A stretch of DNA of 64,000 bases, taken from Acanthaster planci (taxonomy: Eukaryota; Echinodermata; Asteroidea; Valvatida; Acanthasteridae). The position numbers and the translations under genes are program-made. The stretch lies in NCBI RefSeq assembly GCF_001949145.1, contig NW_019091372.1, positions 2,037,114-2,101,113 of the forward strand, in the 5' to 3' direction. Positions 40,243 through 52,500 of the stretch are shown one piece after another (within the stretch, counting starts at the first letter, position 1; each line of letters starts with the position of its first letter). Below the pieces are notes generated by a model. It saw only the letters and a program-made list of their open reading frames with translations, was not told the origin of the DNA and ran no database searches.

Positions 40243-40537
40243 CGAGGAGTCTTTACAAGTCATTTTATGAAAGTATCCATAAAAGTAAAAGCAATCTAGC
40301 CTTTAAATCCTCGACGAAGAATGCTTTTGTCACAGCTCATTTGAATAGCTTGTGAATTGGCTTAAGACAGAATGACTTTGTGATGGACTTGTGATGGAAT
40401 TACAGGGACTTGTGATGGACTTGAACACAACATTGGGGAAACCTCTGCTCGTTGTTATTGTGTGCAGGTTCTGTACACAAAGAATCGTAGAAGAAATGTA
40501 ACTTTTACCATGCCTCTTTCTTCAACATTTCTGCTGA

Positions 40538-40543
40538 AATAAA
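40538..40543 (+). terminator. COMMD9: COMMD9 polyadenylation signal (AATAAA)
   Basis: A canonical AATAAA hexamer lies about 296 nt after the COMMD9 stop codon, followed within 30-60 nt by a T/GT-rich stretch (40558-40580). This is the first such signal downstream of the stop, so it is the likely 3' end of the transcript. Confidence 0.7.
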
Positions 40544-43528
40544 GGCCGAGATAACATTGCTTTTGTGCGTGATTTTTCCTCTTGCAAACACGTTGGAGAG
40601 CACACCGTCTCGTTGAATCACCATTTGGGATTATCTGAATGCACTGACGTCATCTTACCATTTGCGGAAATCTGACAATTCTACTGAAAGTGCACGACCT
40701 TGATTTATTTGGGTTGATACAATTTTGGACATACTTGATTAACAGGCAGTCTTTGGTATCACTGGTCAAATTATGAGGTAGTGACAGGTCGAATCACAAG
40801 CCAACTTTCAAGTCAAATCAGAAGCCAGCGATGAGCCAATTCACAGCCCGCACAATAGGATGAACAGTAACCACGGGAAGCCCTTGACATATTTTATTGG
40901 GATAGCGTTTGTCTTCAGAATGGATGATTTGTGATGGCTGAGACCATCATAAGACAAGACACACTGTCACGGGTAAGTAACTCAAAATACCATCACAGGG
41001 CTGTTTAAGAGGTTGAACAATGGCAGAGAAATGCTTTTGGTAGAGATTAATCAAATATCTTCTGACTTGAATCCAGACCGGAGGTCTTGTGAGGTTCTTA
41101 TGATGGTCTTTTGGAGCCTTGTGGTGGTCTTAAGAGGTCTTGACTACAACACTGTCGATGACTAACTCTAGAAATTCACTAAATACCAAGTCATCGGTTT
41201 CTTTTTTGGGGCCAACTGTAGCTGTTCCAGTGTGGCGGTCTCGGCGGTCCCCCTGAGTAGCTGGACATTAAACGGACGACTTCCCCGTTGTGCGCAGAGA
41301 TGGCATGACGTATTTTACCATATAATGTGGTAAGGGGGACCGCTGAGACTGGGAGACAGCTTAGACCGTCACACCGGGTAGCACTTGGGTTGGTTTTTCT
41401 ACAGAAGATAAGGAGTTTGGAAATGTCGACTTAAAAAGCTGGGACAACCTCAAGCTTCCATCGCTCTGTAAATTTCTCCCCAGCATTGAAAACTGTATTT
41501 CGATCCCACGTTGTTAGTGGTAATGGCTGGAATACTTTATTCGTGGCCAAATTACAAAAATTAAAATTCATCTGCAATAAACTGAGCACTTTTGGGTCCA
41601 CCAAAGCTTGTAAAACGGGGCGATTAAAATTTGTGACCTCCAATTCCATTCTGCATTCCGCGTATAGATATTTCGATGGTAACAGGATGCACATCTAATA
41701 GGAATGGATTTTCGTTGTCCAATTTAAAATAAATTGAATGACAAATTCTTAGGTTTCTACTGTGGTATATTTAATGATTAATAACGAACCAGTAAGCCAA
41801 ATCAAAGCAAAAATACCTTTAATGTTTGTACATATTTGAATCATCAACATCAGACTTGAAAAGTAGATTTGATTTTGGCAGTGTATATTCCAAGTACCTT
41901 TCACAGAAAGTGGTGTCAGAATTTGAAACCGCAGTATACCATGGACCCTGGTTATTAGAGGCCTTGTCCAAAAGTTACGGCTTGGCTGGAAACAACACAT
42001 GTACCCGCTGGAGCCACTATTACTGGCAGCTGCAGCCACTTCTCATACACCTTAGTGTTGTTGCTAGCCACAGCCGATTGATTTGATATGGCCTGTCATT
42101 GCTCAGTTGCCCCTTATGAAATTTGAGAGATGTAAAGATTGCACCACTGACACCGACGTACATCAAAGGTCAGAGTGGTGATATACATGTATTAATCTTT
42201 TATACAACTTCGTAGCTCCGTAGAATTATGTTAAGTGGAATTTCAAGGCAACACATTTAAGCAAAGGAATACTTGATATCACTTTTAAAAAATTATATAT
42301 ATTCTTCGTGGATGATTGTTTCATCCGTTTGGTTTTCCAAGATCGATCGTCAAATCTCTCTTTAGTCTAACTTTATAAAGCGAATCAAGAACTATTGGTT
42401 CAACAAAATCAAAGAATATATTTTCACAATGTTAGATATATTTGTGCATTTTCAAAGCAAGGCTAGTCTTATGAAAACCCAGCATCAACAAGCAGTGTCA
42501 ACAGTCGTTAGAAATTTGTAATAAAAGTTACATTTAATGTATTAAGGCGACCAAATCTCCCTTGCTAATTTGTTCTGTGAACACGATGTTTGTTCAATAA
42601 ATGCTGTTTGGCGCACTATAGATGCATCCTCAGAGAATGTTTGAGAGATTACATCTGCGCGTTAGAGTGGTGCAAATTCCACGGTGAATCATCTCAATTT
42701 CGCCATGTGAGTGAGCATTAATCATTCACTCCACTTCAACCTGTCGGGAGCGTGTACGTGTACATCGAAAGTTCCGCAGTTGCAAAATGAGAGGTTTTCT
42801 TTTTTTTTTTTTTTTTGGCCTTTTGTTCCTTGCTGACAGTTTCCGGTGACATCAGCAGAGGGGCCCAAATTGAGTTGACAAGGGCCAGATAGCAGCCGAA
42901 CGGAATCTTTTTAACTTAGAAAAAAATGTTTGTTCTGTCATGCTTCATTCATGTCACCACTCAGTAGCATTTGCGTCATCACTTGTGCGGTTTCTGACAA
43001 AAGCGCTGGAGCACTAACTTTTTGGGCCTCTGGGGTTATTTCACAAAGTCTCTCCATCTTGGATTAATAAGTCCAGGATCAATTCGCTTAGCCATGGTCC
43101 AATTAGATCAGCCAATACAAAACTGACTTGGCAGTCACATAAAGTCATAAAGCCCAACCTGGTGAGTCTATGAAATCAGTTGGCCATGATCCATCTTGCT
43201 CGACTAATTTACAACTGTTTGATGTGACTCAATAATCTTGACCGGTCTAACTGGCTTGGTAGAAATGTCGCCCGGCACGCTTGGCAAAACTTCAGACACG
43301 TCAAAACTCTGCGGACTCGGCTTAAGTTTAACTGGCTCAGAAAAAAAATCAGCTTCGTCGTGCAGATCGACTGGCATAGCCGTGCGCTGACCAGTTTCGC
43401 ATACAGGTCTAAGTCCCAAATGGTCCGACTGGAATGAAAGGTTCCAACTTCTCTGTTCATGGACTGTAAAACAAAAGTAATGATAGCGTCCAAGGCAAAT
43501 TTTCAAGAAGCCACTCCAGCCACATCTC
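40544..43528. other. Intergenic space between convergent COMMD9 and the NPF-motif gene
   Basis: 3.0 kb, AT-rich, with a T16-type run at 42800-42816. I see no exon, RNA gene or repeat copy that can be supported, and no obvious polyadenylation signal for the minus-strand gene close to its stop codon. Confidence 0.4.
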
Positions 43529-46500
43529 TCAGTCCAGAAATGGGTTGTTTGAATTCTTCTTCGGAGGAGGATCTTCATCAAAGCTTATAGTGACTGTAGG
43601 TGTGGTAGGGCGTTGTCCAAGCGTCAACGGCTCAAAAGCAATCGGAATAGACTCCACAGAGAGGGCCTCGGTGCCTTGGTTACTGGTCTCCGGCACCTCT
43701 CCAGGACTGCTGTCGTCTTTCTTGTCGTCGGCTTTGCTCTCCTGGTCCTTGTTCTTCCGCGCCTCCCACTTCCTCACCAGGAACGACTTCCCCGTCCGGT
43801 CCCGGTCCCCGCTTCCACCGCGGGTGACGTCCCCGTCTTCCTTGGTCGCCTTCCTCATTAAGCTCTCGGACGACTTGCTCTTGGCTTTGCCCATCTTGTC
43901 CTCTCCGTCTTCCTCTTGGGCCAGCGAGTCCGGTTCCAGCAGGCTGTTCTCCTCCGCCTCCTCGTAGTGCCAGCTCCGCCTCCTGAGGGACTTGGGCATT
44001 GCCGGGAGGGGCAGCTTGTTGGCCACGTTATGCAGGCCGGAGGAGAGGCCCTTGCCCGCTCTCTTGATGTTGTCCAGGTTGGAGCTGGCCGACAGCCTCA
44101 GCTCAGCCGAGATGCGACGCACGCGGGTCTGCATGGGCGACCTCAGGGAACCCGAAACCAGGCCTATACCGGATAGCGTTAAAAAATTGAAGTTGAAAAT
44201 TTAAATGCTGGAAAAAAAATGAAAAATGAAAACGACTGGTGTTAGAATGAACTTGCAATCTCTGAATCCAGAATACCACATGCACAATGCAGTTTTGCAC
44301 AATGCTTTGATCAAAGGGTGCTAGTCAGCCTAAACCCATAGCATTGGCATCGACTTTCAGCAAAGCTAGAGACACCGGTAAAGGGCTCGATAGCAATGCC
44401 GTGTGCTCCAAGATCGCAGGGTCAAATTCCAATCCAGCCCAGTTCTTCCACTAAACAAAATGTTAATCATAAGTGAGCCTACTCAGTGCCTCCACCGTAG
44501 TTTATCCGACGATCGCAGAGTATTTTAGCGCAGCTGTCATAAGTACAGGTAGGCCTATGCTTTCCTCTGTCTGCCATGGCCTGCCTCTCACCGTGTTCCC
44601 ACTCTTCTTTCTGTATCCATCCCGTTTTCATCCTTCGTCTTACTGTATCGTCTTTCCCCGGGTGCATCCGGCCCTCATCTGAATACCAATCCCCCCATAT
44701 CCGGTGGATCATCCATCATGTACGCATGCATGAGTGAGAAATCCCCATTAGCGGCACTTCAAACCGCCGGTCACGTTTTTTTTCCCCCAGGCAGGGGATC
44801 CCTTCTTCTTTTAGCCACACACGACTGCCTCTCCTCAGGGGTTAATGTTGGGAGATGAGTGGAAATCAAAGAAACAAATAGTTTGAACGACTGTTTTAAC
44901 AATGGCATCTATAACAGCTGTCTGTTTGGTTGTTTATTCCCACCTGTTTGTTTCCCTTTTCTGGTAGCTTTTACTAAACGTCTGCCAAGCATTATGACCT
45001 TTGCTATTCATCTGGGACCGCGTCTGCAGCGCAAATCACAGTTGACATAAAGCGCACCGCCATCCAGCCTTACAAGGCAAGCTACGAATACGGGCGTTTC
45101 ACAATAGTGTGCCTCCAAGCGTTTGCAACGCGTGGGCCAATCACAATGCAAGAAAGCTGTCGACCCAATGCGCATTTGGAAATGGTCGACAAATTTCGCT
45201 CGTTGTGATTGGCCAACGTGTTGCAAACTCTTGGAGGCGCACTATTGTGAATCGCCCGCGTTGTGTGTAGCGGTATATCAGGCACGCGTGTCCAGAAACA
45301 TTTGAAACGTCTGTGTCGTGTCTATCTCTGTAAAGTCCGGAGATGGTATTTTGCTGGATGGATTTCAAAAGAAGAGAGAAAAACGACTGTCGGATTCTTA
45401 TTGTGAGGGCTCGGGACATTGTTTTTGTCACATGTTACGCGCGTGTCAGAAAGATCAGCTTCTTGGAAGTGATACCATAGTCTGGGATTAGCGAGTGCTT
45501 TCAGTTTGTTGGTAAATTGGCCTTGTTTTGCTGTGTTCCAAGGCGGGAGTGTTGTCATTCCCGCACCTTGTTTGATTAATAGAACACACACTCCATCACT
45601 GAAAAGAAGTCTGTCGCTGCCACCCGGCAGCCCTTCTGGCGAACGCTTTGAAAGAAAACGCAAAAATAATGTTTTCGTCCTTGGCAACCGGGATCTTAAG
45701 TGCGTCAGTTGTTTGACGACGTGTTGGATTTCTTTGTTGTTAAAGATTTTTTTTGGGGGGGGTTGAAGTCTATTACCGTCGTCTTCGTGGCTATTACTCT
45801 GCTTGACGTCACCGGCCTTTTTGACGTCACCTCCTACTCGTGAGTCTCTGTGCAGGTCCCCGTTGCTGCTGTCTCCTGCGTCGTTATCCTGAGTGAGTGC
45901 AAGATGGGAAAACAGCTGAAATGGGGATAAATGACAAAAAGGGAGGGGTGTTGCAAGGATGTTTATAATGGACCAAGAGCACAGTTAAGGCCTTCGCCAA
46001 TTTACGAATGAAACTAGTCCCACAGGGTGGCCTATAGAGGGTTTGCGTGGCAGCCATCTTGCAGGCCAGTCCTTTTGTTCCACAGGGTATGCAAAGAGGA
46101 GGTTTCCCTGTGGAACAAAAGAACTTCCCTGCAAGATGGCTTCCACGACAAAATCTCTATAGATGCCGTTCGTTCACACTCGTATTCTCATCTAGGGCTC
46201 TGGTACATTTATATAGGGTCCTAGTTATGTCTAATCTCCAAGATGTATTTTTGCGTTGGGGAGATGTTAATTATATATAACGGGTTTGNNNNNNNNNNNN
46301 NNNNNNNNNNNNNNNNNNNNNNNNNNNNNNNNNNNNNNNNNNNNNNNNNNNNNNNNNNNNNNNNNNNNNNNNNNNNNNNNNNNNNNNNNNNNNNNNNNNN
46401 NNNNNNNNNNNNNNNNNNNNNNNNNNNNNNNNNNNNNNNNNNNNNNNNNNNNNNNNNNNNNNNNNNNNNNNNNNNNNNNNNNNNNNNNNNNNNNNNNNNN

Positions 46501-49500
46501 NNNNNNNNNNNNNNNNNNNNNNNNNNNNNNNNNNNNNNNNNNNNNNNNNNNNNNNNNNNNNNNNNCGTTGGGTACGGGCAAACCCGTTGTATATAATTAT
46601 GTCTAATCTCATACGAAATACTGTGAAGGAAATGCAAAGTCTTCTGGGTAGTACATGGCACATGCGCACTTCCACTAAGACCACCGGTCGCACAAAATTT
46701 CTCCAATCCAAGCTCAGAAAAATTAGCTTTTTTGTATGTATAGGGTCGTGGGGGTTGGCGATAGCACTGTAAAATGGATCGAGAAAGAGTGGTTGACGTG
46801 TTTGGCGCGGAAATCAAGCAAATGAAAAAAAAATTCCCTCTGGAGATTTCCAGCGGGGAAAGGTGTTCACGAAGCGGGGCAGCTGTAATGAAATTCACGC
46901 TAGGGTCTTGTTATTTCGTAATTGGAGTCTGTATCAGTGTAGACTGAACGAGATATACATGTACATGTGCTGCGCGAGCTGCACGTATTCGATTTGTGGT
47001 CAAAGTTGTCACAGTAGTAAAATTAATTTTACCCACATCAAGTATTTAAGGCTTATTGAAATGTCCCGCGGGTGATACCTGTTTCACACTTTACCACTTT
47101 ATGACTTTGCTTTTCAATTTGATACTCCCCCAACGTAAAATAAAATTGGGGACGTCAGCAAATGGCATCTTTCAAATTGTCTCCAGTCCTTGCCTCATAA
47201 ATTTGTGTTTAACGACCTGCCTGATGGCGCACCAAAGCCAAACTAACGACATGTCAGTGATTCACGCTCCGCTAAATCTTGACATTTTAGTCAGTGGTCA
47301 CGGCTTGGAAAAGTGGAGGGTTGAATGAGCAGGGATTTCACCGGAAAGTCCTCTTCTCGTGCCAATGGGAGAGCGTTGCCGCGGCAACGCAAATTGGGAA
47401 CTAGCAAGGGAGGAGAGGTTGTTGAAACGGTCAGTTAAAAAGTCAACGCATTCGGACGACCAAGAGTGGATTTAACGGGAGCGCATTTCCTCTGAGACGG
47501 CTCGCTCGTGTGTCCGTGGTTACCGGACGGCCCTCCTACGGCTTTTGGCGCAGAACACTCGTTCCGCGGAATCTGATAATCTTGCAGCCGTCTCTTGGTG
47601 ATAACGTCCAACCAATGCATAAAAGCCTCAACGGAAACTGGCCCGAGGCGACGAATACGGTGTCCCGGATGGGGCACGCACGCTGCAATCGAGAATCTTT
47701 GTCACAACCCTGCAAATTCCTCTCACAGATGCACGCAATAATTCACAATTTTTTTCGCTATGCAGTGATTTTCCGGTTTGTGTAAGGCATATTCATTTTT
47801 TTCCCTCGATTAAACGAATGTCTTCCGCCAGTTGTTAGCATCAAAGCTAACTGCGATGAGAGCAGTGTGAACTAGCACCTTCTAAATTTTTTTAATGTCA
47901 GTGGTGTCCCGTAGCAGCTGTGGCTACATGTCTCGAGTAGAATTGCAGTGCAATAGAACAATTGTAACGGGGCTCCAGTCACGTCTGAATTCGATTCTCC
48001 CTCCTTCTTGAGGAAAGCATTACACTTGGGCCCAAATAAATGGGGGGCGATATCACATTCCACAATTTGCTGATTGCGTAGAGTCTCGTTCTCTGACAGC
48101 ACATCCTGCGAGAGTTCGACGTTCATTTTTAGCAACACGTCTGCTCGTGATGGTCCAGCAATTTGCAACGATGGTTCGTGCATCTGATGACCAGGCGCAG
48201 AGTTAAGTTTCCAGTAGGGCCTACCACTTTTATTAAGTAGAGAATATGGATACATGAGACTGAGACATGTAAGGGATCGTCTAAAACTACCACTGACTTC
48301 GCTTCGGGCGGAGACTCGTGGAGAAACCTTGTGGGCGGGTATCTCAGTAAGGGGGGGCATTATCTGGCACAATTCCTGCGACATTACCAAGGATTCAAAC
48401 CGAAATTGCTTCGAAATTGCTTCGGTATTGCTTCGGTTGATTTCATTCGCTTAATTCGTTCGGGTTTTTGTGTACTTCAATGTATTATGCACTAATCAAT
48501 TCTGTTAATTCTTGCCCAATATTAGCTCAATAATAATAATTTTATTAGACTGGCGGGGTATTCCGTCCGCGGGCGTTTCATAATAGTGCGCCTCCAAGAG
48601 TTTGCAACACGTTGGCCAATCACAATGCGCGAAATTTGTCGACCCAATGCGCGTTTGGAAAGGGTCGACAAATTTCGCGCGTTGTGATTGGCCAACACGT
48701 TGCAAACTCTTGGAACTTACAAGGGAACTAAGAAAAGGTCTTGGTTGCTACAATGCACAGTGACTGGATCAGTCTGTACGCCCAACTGCGCACCGGGAAA
48801 GGTGGCGCCAACCACGTTCTCAGACGGGAACCCACAGGTTCATGCACATTTTTCTTCGTTTTTCAAATCCTGCGAGAAGAACAATTAATTAACTGAACGC
48901 AGGACCCTCGGCACCATACTTTTTCACGGTGGCCCACTAAAGCTAGAAATTGGCAGCCAAGCCAGGTGTTATACAATCACACTGTTGTAACAATGGTATG
49001 AGAATAGACCGATTGCGCCAGCTAAGTCTCGTATCAAACATCTACAAACATAGCGTCCTCCCACAGCAAAGTGCATCATAAGTGTCATTTATCGAAAATA
49101 AGGGTGAGTGTCGGTAAAGTACTCGGACTACTGATGTACTGAGCACTATACCAAAATTGGCGTTATATTTGGTGAACAACATTTATGACACACTTTGCTA
49201 TGGGAGGACGCCATACTTGTTGATGTTTCATACCCATTTCAGGTCGCCCAACGCTCCGACACAGCTTAAATGAAAATGAAGCATGAAATGAAAAGATTAT
49301 TTTATTCCATAAGCCCCCCAGAATGCAATATTCGTATAAACCTGTAACATATGACCTAATGCTATTTCTCAGGATGGATTTTTGTGTCGAGGAGATCCTA
49401 GTTTAATTTGGGATTTTTGCTCTGATTCTGATTTTTTTTCACAGGCTTTCGGGGGCAACACTGAGTATACAGTGTTAAAATACACGTCGGGCAGGGCAAA

Positions 49501-52500
49501 AAAATATCCAAAATTAAATGTGACGTATCACTTTGTTTACATAGTTGGATAGGACGCAATCCATCAAGCCCCCCCGTAAAAGGGCACGCGCGCATGACAC
49601 ATACGACACGTACACGTAAACAAAGTGTGACGTCATTATGTTTTACGTGTCTAACTTTGCCGCGCCCCAAACACGTACTGTCACATTTTTTGACAATATT
49701 TGCAATCGTAAACATATCGCGGTGGCTCGAGAGGTCGGAGGTGTTGGACTCAAAATCAAATGGGGTCTCCCCGAGCAGGTTTAAATCCTGCCCGCACTTT
49801 ATATAAAAATGTGCCGACATTTAAACAAGTTGTCGATTCTCCTGGGCAAAAAACATTCATTAGTGAAAGTGTCGCTATCCAGTTCGTAACCCACGCCCAC
49901 TGCGCATGTACCGCACATTGAGTTGCATGCAATGATCGCCATTAACGTGAACCATGGAACCGGACTTCAGCGATCGTCCAATGGGAGCCTGGAAATCGTG
50001 GCGCGTCCGCCTTTGTGACGAAATCCCTTACGAACCGGATTCTTGCAGTTGGATAAAATGCATCAAAATAATGAACAGGCTATTCCATCCTGTAAGTCCC
50101 CCACGGAATCCAATATCAGCATTTATTCTCTTAGAAACATGTTTGCTCAGTGCCTTCAGTGTAAATACTGCGCGTCAATCACTTCTGGCCTGCTCTCTTT
50201 ATCGCCTACGCACAGCTGTGAACATTACATACTGCTGTGTACATGTAGTTACTGTAAGAATAGCATTATCCTGCAGAATGGTAGAAAAATACCTCAAAAC
50301 AGTGACCACTCTTTGAAACTTGTATACAAACCATGACAGTAATTGTCGCCAGAGTAAAATAAGGCAGCAGATGAATCACAGAGAAGAATTCAAGATGTAG
50401 AATTTATATCTGAGGGGAATTTTACACTATAAAGCGAAATGGTGTGTCTGTATCAGTTGGGGACATACGTGAGTTTTTTCCGTGCAGGGAACAGATAGTT
50501 GTCACAAGGTCCCCTCTTCTTACATGCACTTCACCAAAATGTCGTTCAATTGTGTCTAGTGTTGTGCCCAGATAATTTCATGAGTTTCTACCAACTGATC
50601 TTGCCTAACAAGCCTTTTGCGAGTTAAACTTGAATGAAATCTGGTACACTGAGTTATCTGATTGCACACAAATATAACAATTCGAATTTCCCAGACTAAA
50701 GACACTGTTGCTATACCTCGTGATTTGGGGCAAGCTTTTGCATAGCAACCACCATCTCTGGAATGGACTGGTTCCTTTGTGCCATTCTTATCCATTGAAA
50801 ATTGTTTGTTGGTGCAAGGCGTCTCATATGTAACTAAGAAAAAGCTTGCCCCGAATCATGACGTATAGCAACAGTGTCTTTAGTATACAGATTTCAAATC
50901 GTTAAGTTCACGTTGATTAAAAGAACTCAGTGTACCAGATTTTATTCAAATTTAACTCACAAAAGGCAGGAACTGTTTCGAGACGCAAAATCCCTTCTTT
51001 CATACTGTAACTAGGTGGCGTGTTGCTTTTTTCTTTGCCTTGCAACGTAATGACAATAATGTGTCAACTTCTGGACACAAAATGGATTGAATTTGCTATC
51101 TCTCGAATGCATAATGTTCGTTGTACACTGCGACATACACCCCTCTCTGTCCATATCAGACATGTAATTCACATCTTACAAGGCCCTAGTTCCAAGTCAG
51201 AAGACACCCAAGTTGCCCATTTCATGTCTGTGATATATTACAAGGGTAATCAAGTTGCGCCCGCCGTTTACCATTAACAAGGCAGACCGGTTTATCTGCC
51301 CACATCCATTTTGCTCGCCATCAATTTTACTAACTTGACTTTCCCCTCAACAATCTTCACGATCGCAAGTCGGCGCGGCAGACGTGACTTTGCTTCGCAA
51401 CGATGCCATGCACGGAAGAAGTTTGATCCCATCTTAGTGAGGAGAAGTGTAATGCTAATGTGAAGTTTTTATAATGCATGCACGTATACCTACGATCTTG
51501 CAACCTTATTCTTTCATTATTTTTAATGAACATGTCTGTAACATTGTTCAACTATTAAACTGGGCTATAGCGTCCTAGCTTGTAATTAAAACGCAGGAAA
51601 CACATGTTAAGTATTTTTGCCCCGAGAGGGCAGATGGAAATATCACGTAGAGTTCATAGCCAGACACGTTGATGTACTATTATGTACTCCATATTAGCGA
51701 ACAGGTCGTGAGCGGCATTATTGCTTTAGTCTGAATTTTAGACATGCTGGACTGAGTTAACAAGGTAAATATTATACCTCTTCGGGAAGAAACTTTAACA
51801 CATTATATTCGCTATATCACGACAACCTGTATATTCAAAGTAAACATGTTCATGTACGAAAGTTCATTTTTATTTGACCTTCAATTTGCAATTCATTCCT
51901 TCGACACAATGGTTGAACCGCTGGGTACCTGCATAATCTCCCATGCGTACCGCACAATATCAACTATACACATGCGAAAAACCTGAAACTATAGCAAGCC
52001 AACATCTTTTGGGCCCAATTATAATTATGTGTAATCTCATGTTGTTTTTGTTATCGACACTTGATGGATAAAAAGTGGTTTGTTTCAAGCAAAGTTGATT
52101 TGGAGCTTGCAAAAAAACTTTCGAGTTCTAGAGTCAATAACCAGAACCAGATACTATTTTTAGTTGGGTACTCGATCCTATAGCCGTGGCTGTTATGGTC
52201 CGTACGCTTTCAAAGCTGGTATATGCAACATTTAGAAAATGATAGAATTTTTGGATTACTCAGTATCTGAATTATATACATGATTCAACATGCAATAAGC
52301 CATTTGCGAGTTAAATTTGAATAAAATCTGGTACACTGAGTTCTTTAAATTGACGTGAACATAACAACTTGAATTTTCTTAAACCATTGTTGCTATAGTG
52401 ACTTTGGGGCAAGCTTTTGCTTAGTTACATAAGAGACGCCTTGCAACAATACACTGTTCTCAATGGATAGGCCTAGGAACGGCACAACGGAATTAACCAG

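Noticed and set aside
43020-43200. Possible MITE starting GGGCCTCTGGGGTTATTTC
   Set aside because: Only short, scattered inverse matches; no continuous terminal repeats.
44373-44450. Second tRNA-like pattern (GGGCTCGATAGC ... GGGTCAAATTCC)
   Set aside because: Box A and box B are only loosely matched and no cloverleaf could be drawn.
45319-45776. Open frame continuing past exon 2 of the NPF-motif gene
   Set aside because: Phase and composition favour splicing at 45777 into 44163; the read-through runs through the family-B MITE flank and is Pro/Lys low-complexity at first.
47872-48390. 172-codon minus-strand frame in the NPF-gene intron
   Set aside because: It reads somewhat protein-like in the middle (DVLSENETLRNQQIVECD) but has no recognised family, no convincing splice sites and a repeat-like neighbourhood.
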